Of a stretch of 22,795 bases of DNA, positions 7,555 through 15,617 are shown in pieces. This DNA comes from Candidatus Paceibacter sp. (lineage in GTDB: Bacteria; Patescibacteriota; Minisyncoccia; Phycocordibacterales; JABAAK01), in the NCBI GenBank assembly GCA_014238775.1, contig JABAAK010000023.1:1-22795 (forward strand), given 5' to 3'. The position numbers and the translations under genes were made by a program. A model generated the notes under the pieces. It did not search any database and was not told where the DNA came from. It saw only the letters and a program-made list of their open reading frames with translations. How positions within the stretch are numbered: position 1 is the stretch's first letter; the number at the start of each line of letters is the position of its first letter.

Positions 7555-7905
7555 ATGGCATACACACGAAAAACAAAACGAGTATTTGGAAGGGGAAAAG
7601 ATCAAAAAAATGCACTTATGAGGTCGTTAGCTCGTTCTCTTGTTTTAAATGAAAAAATTAAAACAACAGAAGCAAAAGCAAAATCATTAAGACCATTTAT
7701 TGAGAAAATAATAACAAAATCTTCTTCTAATTCTCTTTCAACTGTAAGAAATTTAAACAGTATTTTCTACAATGATAAAAAAATAGTTCAAAAACTAACA
7801 TCTGAAATTGGTCCTAAGTATAAAAATAGAGCAGGTGGTTATACAAGAATAATAAAATTAAATAATATTGGCGGAAGGACTGAGGCAATAATTGAATTTG
7901 TATAA
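7555..7905 (+). CDS. rplQ: 50S ribosomal protein L17
   Basis: L17 lies near the polypeptide exit tunnel of the 50S subunit. The 116-residue protein has the family pattern: FGRGKDQKNALMRSLARSLV, then IKTTEAKAKSLRPFIEKIIT and the C-terminal KYKNRAGGYTRIIKLNNI, ending with RTEAIIEFV. Its stop is one base before the rplM start. Order rpoA-rplQ-rplM-rpsI is conserved in many bacteria. Confidence 0.97.
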   Translation: MAYTRKTKRVFGRGKDQKNALMRSLARSLVLNEKIKTTEAKAKSLRPFIEKIITKSSSNSLSTVRNLNSIFYNDKKIVQKLTSEIGPKYKNRAGGYTRIIKLNNIGGRTEAIIEFV

Positions 7906-7906
7906 T

Positions 7907-8254
7907 ATGAAACACGTAAACATAGACGCAGACGGACAAAAACTTGGTCATTTAGCAGTTAAAATATCTGATATTTTAAACGGCAAAAATACTGCAGAAT
8001 TTACAAAAAATAAAGTACCAGAAGTTTGTGTTGTTGTAAAAAATTGTTCAAAATTAGATATTTCTAACAAAAAAATGAAAGCAACAGAATATCAAAGATA
8101 CAGTGGTTATCCAGGCGGTAGAAAAGTAAGGACGATGGTAGAAGAAATTCAAGTAAATGGTTTTGAATCTATACTTAGATCTGCTGTTTCTGGTATGCTT
8201 CCTAAAAACAGATTAAAAAGCATAAAGCTTAGAAGATTACAAATTTCAGAATAA
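7907..8254 (+). CDS. rplM: 50S ribosomal protein L13
   Basis: L13 is an early 50S assembly protein. The core is clear: VNIDADGQKLGHLAVKISDI, then YQRYSGYPGGRKVRTMVEEI and SAVSGMLPKNRLKSIKLRRL. With the ATG at 7907 the protein is 115 residues, shorter than the usual 140 or so: the N-terminal helix before the DADG motif and the C-terminal tail are both trimmed. A TTG at 7892 in the same frame would add five residues but overlap rplQ by 14 bases. I prefer the ATG, which starts one base after the rplQ stop. TATAAT directly precedes this ATG but is too close to act as its -10. Confidence 0.94.
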   Translation: MKHVNIDADGQKLGHLAVKISDILNGKNTAEFTKNKVPEVCVVVKNCSKLDISNKKMKATEYQRYSGYPGGRKVRTMVEEIQVNGFESILRSAVSGMLPKNRLKSIKLRRLQISE

Positions 8255-8263
8255 TATATAAAT

Positions 8264-8680
8264 ATGAAGGACGAAAAAAAATATTTGGAAAAAAAAGGAG
8301 GATATATGGAGGCAATAGGAAGAAGAAAGTCGTCTGTCGCTCGAGTCAGGATTTATAAAGGTAAAGGAGAAATTTTTTCTGTAAACAATAGAGATGCAAA
8401 GGAATATTTTCCAATAAATGCAATATATAATACGAGCAGAGAACCACAAAAAATTGTTGAAAATAAATTTGATATAACAGTACAAGTAAAAGGTGGTGGG
8501 TTCTCGTCGCAAGCAGAGGCTTTACGCCATGGCTTAGCTCGTGTATTAGTTGCATATGATGAAGAAAAGAGAAAAGAAATGAAGGATGCTGGTTTCTTAA
8601 AAAGAAACCCTAAAAAGAAAGAAAGAAAGAAATTTGGACTAAGAAAAGCAAGAAGAGCTCCACAGTGGAGTAAGAGATAA
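8264..8680 (+). CDS. rpsI: 30S ribosomal protein S9
   Basis: S9 reaches the P site with its basic C-terminal tail. The sequence shows EAIGRRKSSVARVRIYKGKG, then VKGGGFSSQAEALRHGLARV and the invariant end KKFGLRKARRAPQWSKR. Two starts are possible. ATG 8264 gives 138 residues with a short charged extension. ATG 8306, which is Met15, gives 124 residues and is preceded by AAGGAGG (8295-8301, spacer 4), the strongest start-proximal SD in the window. I list the longer form because the frame is open and KGGYMEAIGRRK resembles the extended S9 pattern, but the shorter product may also or mainly be made. It ends the ribosomal cluster, 6 bases before grpE. Confidence 0.95.
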   Translation: MKDEKKYLEKKGGYMEAIGRRKSSVARVRIYKGKGEIFSVNNRDAKEYFPINAIYNTSREPQKIVENKFDITVQVKGGGFSSQAEALRHGLARVLVAYDEEKRKEMKDAGFLKRNPKKKERKKFGLRKARRAPQWSKR

Positions 8681-8686
8681 GTGTGT

Positions 8687-9187
8687 ATGGCAGACAAAGA
8701 TAAAAACCCTTTACCAGAACAAAACAAAGAAAAAATAACAAAATACAAAAAAGAAAGAGATGAATATCTCGAAGGTTGGAAAAGAGCAAAAGCAGATTTA
8801 TTAAATGAGAAAAAAAAATTCTCTGAAATTTTAGAACAAAAAGAAAAAATAATTATAGCTTCTTGTATTAATAATTTTATTCCACCACTAGATAGTTTTT
8901 TTCAAGCAAAAAAAAATAAAGAGGTGTGGGAAAGTGTAGATAAAAATTGGAGAGTTGGAATCGAGGCTATTCATTCACAATTGAGAGATGCCATGATGTC
9001 CATGGGGATCTACGAGATTTTACCTAAAAAAGGAGAAGATTTTGACCCAAAAAAACACCAAGTGGTAGAAACTAATGAAGGAGAAGAAGATAAAATTATC
9101 AGTTTGTGTTCACCTGGGTATGAAATTGCAGATTTTGTTATAAAACCAGCCTGTGTTATAATAGGTAAAAAGCAATTAAAAACTTAA
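8687..9187 (+). CDS. grpE: Nucleotide exchange factor GrpE
   Basis: GrpE releases ADP from DnaK. With the ATG at 8687 it is 166 residues. The N-terminal half is a charged coiled coil (about 10-70, including [20 protein letters not shown]). The C-terminal beta domain carries [30 protein letters not shown] and [18 protein letters not shown], all typical. A GTG two codons upstream (8681) is possible but less likely. It follows rpsI by 6 bases and precedes dnaK by 13, so the stress chaperones appear joined to the ribosomal operon. I see no CIRCE-type inverted repeat nearby and no hrcA. Confidence 0.94.
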   Translation: MADKDKNPLPEQNKEKITKYKKERDEYLEGWKRAKADLLNEKKKFSEILEQKEKIIIASCINNFIPPLDSFFQAKKNKEVWESVDKNWRVGIEAIHSQLRDAMMSMGIYEILPKKGEDFDPKKHQVVETNEGEEDKIISLCSPGYEIADFVIKPACVIIGKKQLKT

Positions 9188-9200
9188 TAAAAACAAGGAT

Positions 9201-11081
9201 ATGTCTAAAATTATTGGAATAGATTTGGGTACAACTAATTCTGCTGTAGCATATATTTTAAACGGTAACCCAGAAATTATAGAAAACACTGAAGGAGGAA
9301 GAACAACACCATCTGTTGTTGCTGTGTCAAAGACAAATGAACGATTGGTAGGATTACTTGCAAGAAGGCAAGCAGTTACAAATCCAACAAACACCATATA
9401 TGGTGTTAAAAGGTTTATAGGACATAGATTTAAAGATAGTGTGGTACAAAGTGATATGAAAACACTTCCTTATGAAATTACTGAAGGTCCAAAAGGAGGG
9501 GTACTAATAACATTAAATAATGAGAAAAAACGACCAGAAGAAATATCTGCCATAATCCTTCAAAAAATTAAAGAGGATGCGGAGGCAAAGATAGGGGAAA
9601 AAGTAACAGATGCGGTTATAACAGTACCAGCTTATTTTGATGAAAATCAAAGAAAAGCAACTCAAGATGCAGGAGAAATAGCCGGATTAAAAGTAAAGAG
9701 AATTATCAATGAACCAACAGCGGCCGCACTTGCTTATGGCTTTAACAAAAAGAAAAATGAAAAGATTGTTGTTTTTGATTTTGGTGGAGGTACGTTCGAT
9801 GTTTCTGTTCTTGAAGTCGGTGATGATGTTGTTGAAGTGAAATCCACAGACGGAGACTCTCATATGGGTGGAAGAGATATTGATTATGAAATTATACAAA
9901 ATATAATTAAAGAATTTAAGAAAGAAATCGGTATTGAATTAAAAGATCCAATTGCGCTTCAAAGGCTTGACGAAGCTGCCGAAAAAGCAAAAATTGAATT
10001 ATCTGTTTCAATTGAGACAGAAATAAATATTCCTTTTATAACATCTACTGATTCAGGACCACAACATTTGGTTATGAAGTTATCTCGTGCGACATTAGAA
10101 GAATTATCTGACAAATATATTAAACGAGCAATCAAAATAACAGAAAATGCCCTAAAAGCTTCAAAGCTTGAGAAAAAAGATATAAATGAGGTTATAATGG
10201 TTGGAGGACAAACTCGTATGCCGGCAATCCATGATGCTGTTTCTTCATTTTTTGATAAAGAAATAAACAAATCTATTAATCCAGATGAAGTTGTTGCTTT
10301 AGGTGCTGCGGTTCAGGCGGGTATATTGCAAGGTGATGTAAAAGATATACTTCTTTTAGATGTTGTACCAATATCTTTTGGTATTGAAACTATGGGAAGT
10401 GTTTCTACAAAAATAATAGACAGAAACACAACACTACCAACATCTGCATCACAGATATTCTCCACAGCATCTGATAATCAAACATCTGTAGATATACATA
10501 TAGTACAAGGTGAAAGAGCAATGGCGAAAGACAACAAAAGTCTCGGTCGATTTATATTAGATGGAATTGCACAAGCGGCAAGAGGTATTCCTCAGATTGA
10601 AGTTACTTTTGATATAGATTCAAATGGTATTTTAGATGTAAAAGCAAAGGATAAAAATAGTGGTAAAGAACAATCTATAAAAATTGAGGCAAGTTCTGAA
10701 TTGACAGACGAAGATATAGAAAAAATGAAAAAAGATGCGGAAGTTAATGCAGAAGAAGATAAAAAAAAGCGAGAGGTTGTGGAAGCAAAAAATTTAGCAG
10801 AACACACAGCATACTCATTAGAAAAAGAAATGAAAACTTTATCAGACAGTATAGATGAAAATCTTAAAAAAGAAGGAAATGAACAGATTGAATTTCTTAG
10901 AAAAATAACAGACAAAGATTCCCTTGAAGAGATCCAAAAAAGAGTTACAAGTGCGAATGAAGTTTTGTCAAAACTCACCGCAGCTGCTAAAGAAAAAAAC
11001 AACACAACAGAGGACAATAAAACAGAGGATCAAAAAGAAAACAAAGACGACAATGTAACTGATGCGGATATTAAGGAATAA
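9201..11081 (+). CDS. dnaK: Molecular chaperone DnaK (Hsp70)
   Basis: DnaK is the ATP-driven Hsp70 chaperone. The 626-residue length is standard. The ATPase domain begins [15 protein letters not shown], with the adenosine and phosphate motifs [20 protein letters not shown] and [12 protein letters not shown]. The substrate domain has [13 protein letters not shown] and [21 protein letters not shown] helical lid follows, then an acidic Asp/Glu/Asn-rich tail (ending NVTDADIKE). AAGGA occurs just before the ATG but only 1 base away, too close for a normal SD. Its neighbours grpE and dnaJ are its co-chaperones. Confidence 0.98.
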   Translation: MSKIIGIDLGTTNSAVAYILNGNPEIIENTEGGRTTPSVVAVSKTNERLVGLLARRQAVTNPTNTIYGVKRFIGHRFKDSVVQSDMKTLPYEITEGPKGGVLITLNNEKKRPEEISAIILQKIKEDAEAKIGEKVTDAVITVPAYFDENQRKATQDAGEIAGLKVKRIINEPTAAALAYGFNKKKNEKIVVFDFGGGTFDVSVLEVGDDVVEVKSTDGDSHMGGRDIDYEIIQNIIKEFKKEIGIELKDPIALQRLDEAAEKAKIELSVSIETEINIPFITSTDSGPQHLVMKLSRATLEELSDKYIKRAIKITENALKASKLEKKDINEVIMVGGQTRMPAIHDAVSSFFDKEINKSINPDEVVALGAAVQAGILQGDVKDILLLDVVPISFGIETMGSVSTKIIDRNTTLPTSASQIFSTASDNQTSVDIHIVQGERAMAKDNKSLGRFILDGIAQAARGIPQIEVTFDIDSNGILDVKAKDKNSGKEQSIKIEASSELTDEDIEKMKKDAEVNAEEDKKKREVVEAKNLAEHTAYSLEKEMKTLSDSIDENLKKEGNEQIEFLRKITDKDSLEEIQKRVTSANEVLSKLTAAAKEKNNTTEDNKTEDQKENKDDNVTDADIKE

Positions 11082-11086
11082 ACACA

Positions 11087-11881
11087 ATGGTTGATTATTA
11101 TAAAGTTTTGGAAGTAGATAAAAATGCTTCGGAGGAAGAAATAAAAAAATCATTTCGAACATTAGCACATAAATATCACCCAGATAAAAAAACAGGTGAT
11201 GAAAAAAAATTTAAACAAATAAGTGAAGCATATTCCGTGCTTTCTAATAAAGAAAAACGGAACAAGTATGACACAGTAGGCACTGGAGGTTTTGATTTTA
11301 ATGGTGGGCAACATGACTCTGAAAATATTCATTTTGATTTTTCTGATTTGTTTGGAGACTTGTTTCAACAACACACAAGAAAGGTTGGAAATGATATTCT
11401 TATGGATATAAATATTACATTTCGAGAGTCTTTTTTACAAAAATCTAAAGAAGTAACTATTCCATATAAAACCAAAAAAACCCAAACAATAAAAATTAAT
11501 ATCCCTTACGGAATAAAAAATGGTCAAGTTGTTGCTCAGAGAGGACTTGGGGAAGAGATATCAGGAGGAATACCTGGTGATATCCATTTTAGATTTCACG
11601 TATCCACAGATTCTGTATTCTATGAATTAAATGGAATGCCATTTTTAGATTTAGAAATATCAGTTACCGACGCTCTTTTATCAAGTGAACATAAAATCAC
11701 CACACTTGAGAGTAAAAAAATTACAATTACAGTTCCAGAAAACACAACTTCAGGAAAAATTTTAAGAGTAAAAAAATATATGGTTTCTGAATTTTTTGTT
11801 AAAGTTATTATTGTTGTACCTAAAAAAATAACAAATAAAGCAAAAGAAGCATTAAAAACCTTAAAAGAAGAAGGATTTTAA
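11087..11881 (+). CDS. DnaJ-type co-chaperone lacking the zinc-finger domain
   Basis: An Hsp40 that stimulates DnaK ATPase and delivers substrates. The J domain spans about 1-66 with HPD at 31-33 and [15 protein letters not shown] short Gly/Phe region (TGGFDFNGG) and two C-terminal beta-barrel domains follow ([15 protein letters not shown] and [19 protein letters not shown]). The CxxCxGxG repeats of classical DnaJ are absent and there is no Cys cluster, so this is a type II (CbpA-like) Hsp40. At 264 residues it is shorter than both classical DnaJ (about 370) and CbpA (about 305). AAGGA lies 9 bases before the ATG, one of few credible SDs here. It is the partner of dnaK just upstream. Confidence 0.9.
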   Translation: MVDYYKVLEVDKNASEEEIKKSFRTLAHKYHPDKKTGDEKKFKQISEAYSVLSNKEKRNKYDTVGTGGFDFNGGQHDSENIHFDFSDLFGDLFQQHTRKVGNDILMDINITFRESFLQKSKEVTIPYKTKKTQTIKINIPYGIKNGQVVAQRGLGEEISGGIPGDIHFRFHVSTDSVFYELNGMPFLDLEISVTDALLSSEHKITTLESKKITITVPENTTSGKILRVKKYMVSEFFVKVIIVVPKKITNKAKEALKTLKEEGF

Positions 11882-11882
11882 A

Positions 11883-12353
11883 ATGTTTGAATTTTTTAGT
11901 GAATTTACTATAACCACAGATATAATTATTGCTTTTTTTGTAGTATTGTTTTCAATTATTATTATGTATTGGAAAAGATCTGTAGCAGCTGCGCTGGTAC
12001 TTTCTTTTTATCCTAGCACACTGCTATTTACTTTCGTACCAGACTATTTACTGGATTTAGCTAAGTCAAACGAATTAATAGTTTATTTAGTTATTTATAT
12101 TATATGCTTTTTGATAGTTACTTCAGTACTAGGTGATTTTTTTTCAAAACAACTTGAAGGAAGTTTGTTTGAAGGTATATTACTCGGAGTGACTTTAATT
12201 ATCTTATTACTGGTTTTTTTGTTTCATTTTGTGTCTATCGGAGATGTTGTTATTTCAGAAAACAAAATAATAGATCTTATATCAAACAATAATTATATAT
12301 TTTATGCTTTATTAGTACCACTAATTTTGTTTTATTTTGTTTTTGCAATATAA
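11883..12353 (+). CDS. Small polytopic membrane protein, function unknown
   Basis: I do not recognise this 156-residue protein. It is strongly hydrophobic, with about five predicted membrane helices near residues 12-30, 34-56, 65-84, 98-120 and 137-155. Short polar links include a basic YWKRS after helix 1, which suggests that loop is cytoplasmic, and an acidic VISENKIIDLISNNN before the last helix. No catalytic motif, signal-peptidase site or cysteine pair stands out. The size and topology loosely recall CvpA-like proteins, but I cannot support that assignment. It starts 1 base after the dnaJ stop with GAAGAAGGA 7 bases upstream, so it is translated as part of the chaperone operon. Its last codon and stop create the TATAAT upstream of trpS. 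Confidence 0.75.
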   Translation: MFEFFSEFTITTDIIIAFFVVLFSIIIMYWKRSVAAALVLSFYPSTLLFTFVPDYLLDLAKSNELIVYLVIYIICFLIVTSVLGDFFSKQLEGSLFEGILLGVTLIILLLVFLFHFVSIGDVVISENKIIDLISNNNYIFYALLVPLILFYFVFAI

Positions 12354-12361
12354 TAATAATA

Positions 12362-13330
12362 ATGAAAAAAATTTTAACAGGCATAAAACCAACTGGGAAA
12401 ATACATTTAGGTAATTATTTATCTACTATAAAAAATATAATAGAGGAACAAAATAAAAAAAACAATATTTTTTTATTCATAGCAGATTTACACACATTAG
12501 CAGATGACACTTTAGATTGGAAAAAAACACACAAGAGAACAGACGAGCTGGTTAAGTCATATATTTCTCTCGGAGTAGACCCAAAGCAGGTTGTAATTTA
12601 TAAACAATCAGATTTTCCCCAACTTACAGAACTAATGTGGATTTTATTTTCTATTACAACCTTTCCATATATACAAAGATCACACGCATATAAAGCAGCA
12701 ATAGACTCAGGAAAAGAAGCAACATTGGCACTGATGCTATATCCACTGTTAATGACATCTGATATTATTTTGCCAAACTTCGATTCAGTTCCTATAGGCA
12801 AAGACCAACTCCAACACATAGAATATGCAAGGGAATGGGTTAGAAAATTTAATACAAAATTTGGATCATTTTTTAAAGAACCCAAATCATTTACAAAAGA
12901 AACATTGGAAATAAAAGGAACAGATGGAAGAAAAATGAGCAAAAGTTATAAAAATACTATTTCTATTTTTGCAGATGAAAAAGATATTAAAAAGAATATT
13001 GATAGTATTAAGACAGACTCTAAAAAGAAAGGTGAAAAACTAGATCCTGATAAATGTAATGTTTTTTATTTTTATAATTTAATCTCAGAAGATTCCTCTG
13101 AATTAAGAAAAAAATATCTATCTGGAACAATCGGATATAGAGAAGCAAAAGACGAACTTTTTTCCGCTTTTATGAAAAAATTTGATGCACCAAGAAAAAA
13201 ATATAAAAAAATTATTAAAAATAATAAATTTACTGAAAAAATATTATCTAAAAATAGAAAAAAAATAAATAAGTTGTTAGATAAAAGGCTCTCTGAAATA
13301 AAAATCTTGGTTGGGTTAAGTGGTGAATAA
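12362..13330 (+). CDS. trpS: Tryptophanyl-tRNA synthetase
   Basis: A class I aminoacyl-tRNA synthetase that charges tRNA-Trp. The 322-residue length is typical of compact bacterial TrpRS. The HIGH-like motif is KPTGKIHLGNYL (9-20) and the KMSKS loop is intact at 191-195 (GRKMSKSYKNTI). Other family segments: FLFIADLHTLAD, PYIQRSHAYKAA, LMLYPLLMTSDIILPNFDSV and GKDQLQHIEYAREWVRKF. The C-terminal part is very Lys-rich. A TATAAT ends 7 bases before the ATG but overlaps the stop of the preceding gene. A 117-base gap with inverted repeats follows, probably the end of this transcription unit. Confidence 0.96.
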   Translation: MKKILTGIKPTGKIHLGNYLSTIKNIIEEQNKKNNIFLFIADLHTLADDTLDWKKTHKRTDELVKSYISLGVDPKQVVIYKQSDFPQLTELMWILFSITTFPYIQRSHAYKAAIDSGKEATLALMLYPLLMTSDIILPNFDSVPIGKDQLQHIEYAREWVRKFNTKFGSFFKEPKSFTKETLEIKGTDGRKMSKSYKNTISIFADEKDIKKNIDSIKTDSKKKGEKLDPDKCNVFYFYNLISEDSSELRKKYLSGTIGYREAKDELFSAFMKKFDAPRKKYKKIIKNNKFTEKILSKNRKKINKLLDKRLSEIKILVGLSGE

Positions 13331-13342
13331 TAATTTTCCATA

Positions 13343-13367
13343 TTACAAAAATTTTGTAATTTTGTAA
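13343..13367 (+). repeat. Cluster of TTTTGTAA repeats, one inverted and two tandem
   Basis: In the longest gene-free stretch of the window. TTACAAAA (13343-13350) and TTTTGTAA (13352-13359) form a perfect 8-base palindrome around one A, followed at once by a second TTTTGTAA (13360-13367). A weaker copy (TTTTGTGT, 13373-13380) follows. This could be a protein-binding site array or part of a transcription end. The repeat identity is exact; the function is unknown. Confidence 0.5.
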
Positions 13368-13398
13368 CTATTTTTTGTGTTAGACTTTATTTATAGAA

Positions 13399-13428
13399 AA
13401 ATAAATACCTGTATGAAAGTATTTATTT
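13399..13428 (+). terminator. AT-rich hairpin: trpS terminator or scpA operator
   Basis: Perfect 10-base arms, AAATAAATAC (13399-13408) and GTATTTATTT (13419-13428), enclose a 10-base loop. Six T follow at 13430-13435. The layout is that of an intrinsic terminator for trpS, but the stem has only one G-C pair, so termination would be weak. Because the right arm sits just before the putative scpA -10, an operator role is an equal possibility. Confidence 0.4.
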
Positions 13429-13434
13429 ATTTTT

Positions 13435-13440
13435 TATAAA
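13435..13440 (+). promoter_or_regulatory. Putative -10 box for scpA
   Basis: TATAAA ends 7 bases before the scpA GTG, again the spacing expected for a leaderless mRNA. No clear -35 is found; that position would fall in the loop and right arm of the adjacent inverted repeat. Chance occurrence is possible in this AT-rich stretch. Confidence 0.35.
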
Positions 13441-13447
13441 TCCCAAA

Positions 13448-14170
13448 GTGTCTAATCAAGTAAATATTACAGAAGAAAAAACAAATATCAATAAAACATT
13501 TGACGGTCCAATTGACTTACTTTTGTCATTAATAGAAAAAAGAAAATTACAAATAAATACACTGTCTTTGTCAAAAATAACAAATGATTACTTGGAAAAA
13601 TTAAAAAAACAAGCTGTTTTTCCTTCACAGGAAGTAGCATGTTTTGTACACACAGCATCTATATTGTTATTTATAAAATCAAGATCATTGTTACCAATAC
13701 TTTCTTATCTTGACGAAGAGGAAACAGATGCTGAGGTTTTGGAAAAAAGGTTAATTTTGTATAAAATGCTAAAAAATGCAAGTGCTGGTGTGGAAGACAA
13801 TTTTAAAAAACAAAATTATTTTTGTCCAAATCCCATTAAAAAACAAAAAACTATATCATTTAATCCAGATAAAAAAATGGATTTAAAAATGATTTCTACA
13901 ATCGCAGAAAACCTAATATTTATTTTACCAAAAAAAAAGGACCTTAAAGAAAAAGTTGTTGATATTGTGGTGACTCTTGATGAAATGATGGACAATCTTG
14001 TTAAAAAAATCCATAATTTAAAAATAACCGGATTCTTTGGACAAATAGCAGACAGGAGGACTAAAAAAACTTTTGCCGTTTCTTTTTTGGCCTTACTTGA
14101 GTTAGTTAAACAAAATAAAATTAGTGTATCTCAAACAAAATTATGTGGAGAGATTGAAATTAAAAAATAA
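13448..14170 (+). CDS. scpA: Segregation and condensation protein A
   Basis: ScpA is the kleisin subunit that bridges the two SMC heads in the bacterial condensin complex. The N-terminal signature is clear: FDGPIDLLLSLIEKRKLQIN, then LSKITNDYLEKL and FVHTASILLFIKSRSLLPIL. The C-terminal winged-helix part, which binds the other SMC head, ends with FFGQIADRRTKKTFAVSFLA and LLELVKQNKISV. The 240-residue length is normal. The start is GTG at 13448; no upstream in-frame ATG is available and the conserved domain begins about 17 residues in. scpB follows after 2 bases, the usual pairing. smc itself is not in the window. Confidence 0.93.
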   Translation: MSNQVNITEEKTNINKTFDGPIDLLLSLIEKRKLQINTLSLSKITNDYLEKLKKQAVFPSQEVACFVHTASILLFIKSRSLLPILSYLDEEETDAEVLEKRLILYKMLKNASAGVEDNFKKQNYFCPNPIKKQKTISFNPDKKMDLKMISTIAENLIFILPKKKDLKEKVVDIVVTLDEMMDNLVKKIHNLKITGFFGQIADRRTKKTFAVSFLALLELVKQNKISVSQTKLCGEIEIKK

Positions 14171-14172
14171 TT

Positions 14173-14727
14173 ATGGAAGAAAAAAAAGAAAATCAAAAAC
14201 AAATTGTTGAAGCTGTGATTTTTTTGTCAGGAGGTTGTGTTACACGAAAAGAATTACTTAAAAAAACTAATGTTAAGGCGACTGAGTTAGAAGAAATAAT
14301 TGTTGAATTAAAAGAGGACTATCAAGACAGGGGTATTTGTTTGAGTGATGATAAAAACTCTGTTGGGTTTTATACAAACCCAATTATTTCAGAAAAATTG
14401 CAAATTATAGATTCAGAAGAAATGACAGGTCCACTCTCTAAATCAGCCAAAGAAACATTAACAACAATTGCATATTGTTCGCCAATCAAAAAAATAGACA
14501 TCGATTTTATTAGAGGTGTAAATACTCAATTCATATTAAAACGACTGTTACTACGGGGTTTGATTCAAAAAATAGACAATAATACCAACACCTTTGGTGT
14601 AACACTGGATTTTTTGTCTCATATGGGTATTGATTCAATAGAAAAGCTACCTAATTACGAGCAGGTGCGATTTCAAATGCAAGAGAGTCTTAAGGAAATT
14701 AAAAAAATTATAAACAACAATGATTAA
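14173..14727 (+). CDS. scpB: Segregation and condensation protein B
   Basis: ScpB is a dimeric double winged-helix protein that binds ScpA and regulates SMC. The 184-residue sequence has the family pattern: QIVEAVIFLSGGCVTRKEL near the start and LSKSAKETLTTIAYCSPIKK in the second winged helix, then IDFIRGVNTQFILKRLLLRG and LIQKI. The C-terminus is charged. It starts 2 bases after scpA and its last 8 bases overlap the next gene. Confidence 0.93.
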   Translation: MEEKKENQKQIVEAVIFLSGGCVTRKELLKKTNVKATELEEIIVELKEDYQDRGICLSDDKNSVGFYTNPIISEKLQIIDSEEMTGPLSKSAKETLTTIAYCSPIKKIDIDFIRGVNTQFILKRLLLRGLIQKIDNNTNTFGVTLDFLSHMGIDSIEKLPNYEQVRFQMQESLKEIKKIINNND

Positions 14728-15610
14728 AGTAGCATTTTTTTTTCTATTAACAATTTTGTTTGTTATTTCTTTGTATTTTTTTTCAATCAAAAGAGAAATA
14801 CCAAAGATTGAATCTAAAGAAATAAATAAAATTGAAATAAATATAGACAAATATAATATTAAGGCAAAAGGTTATCTGGTATATGATATTGATCAAGATA
14901 TATTATTGCTTGAAAAAAATAGTTCTATTACTTATCCAACAGCATCAATATCCAAACTTTTATCTACTCTTGTGGCATACCAACATATAGATGATAAAGA
15001 TATTGTTGTAATTGAAAAAAAAGATTTAAATGTATCTGCAAATACAAATTTAAAAATAGGCGACAGTTGGTATGTGAAAGAATTATTAAAATTTTCTTTA
15101 ATTGAATCATCAAATATTGGAATAACTGCCATTGAAAGATATGTTGAAGAAAAAACAGGAGTAGATTTTTTTGATCTAGTAAAGGAGTATCAAAAAAGTA
15201 AAAAATTAAATCAGTCTTATTTTACAAATTCTACTGGGCTTGATGTACATTCAGGACTATCAAGTGCTAAAAGTTCACCGAAAGATGTTGTTTCACTACT
15301 TCGTTTATCTATTGATGAATTATCAGACATTATATATGATACCGGTATATACACAAAAGATTTTTACACAACAAATGGAAAAAAATACAAAGCAACAAAT
15401 ACAAACAAATTAACAAAAAAACTCAACAACATATTTGTTTCAAAAACAGGTTTTACTAGTTTAGCTGGAGGTAATTTAGCAATTTTAATAAATATTGAAA
15501 ATTCAAAAATAGCTATTGTTGTTATGTCATCAACTGTAAAAGAAAGATTTAATGATGTAGAAAAGTTGGTTAATATAGTAAAAAAATATAAAAACCCTAA
15601 TAATATATAA
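14720..15610 (+). CDS. D-alanyl-D-alanine carboxypeptidase-like penicillin-binding protein
   Basis: A low-molecular-weight penicillin-binding protein of the S11 peptidase (DacA/DacF) family, expected to trim the terminal D-Ala of peptidoglycan stem peptides outside the cell. An N-terminal membrane anchor (about 4-23, hydrophobic, no clear cleavage site) precedes the enzyme domain. All three active-site motifs are present: SxxK as S76-I-S-K79 in PTASISKL, SxN as S130-S-N132, and KTG as K242-T-G244 in SKTGFTSLAGGNL. At 296 residues it lacks the C-terminal beta domain of classical PBP5. It overlaps scpB by 8 bases, so the two are translationally linked. Family assignment is strong; DacA versus DacF or another paralogue cannot be told. 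Confidence 0.9.
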   Translation: MIKVAFFFLLTILFVISLYFFSIKREIPKIESKEINKIEINIDKYNIKAKGYLVYDIDQDILLLEKNSSITYPTASISKLLSTLVAYQHIDDKDIVVIEKKDLNVSANTNLKIGDSWYVKELLKFSLIESSNIGITAIERYVEEKTGVDFFDLVKEYQKSKKLNQSYFTNSTGLDVHSGLSSAKSSPKDVVSLLRLSIDELSDIIYDTGIYTKDFYTTNGKKYKATNTNKLTKKLNNIFVSKTGFTSLAGGNLAILINIENSKIAIVVMSSTVKERFNDVEKLVNIVKKYKNPNNI

Positions 15611-15617
15611 TATCAAT

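Noticed and set aside
7000..7605. Long open frame of 201 codons on the - strand opposite rpoA
   Set aside because: It is antisense to the clearly coding rpoA and start of rplQ, has no recognisable domain, and is composed of residues expected from reverse-reading an AT-rich gene.
9195..9200. AAGGA as ribosome binding site for dnaK
   Set aside because: It is only 1 base from the ATG, too close for normal SD pairing.
13331..13447. Replication origin or tRNA in the largest gap
   Set aside because: No DnaA-box-like TTATCCACA cluster is seen, neighbours are not dnaA or dnaN, and no cloverleaf-like sequence is present.
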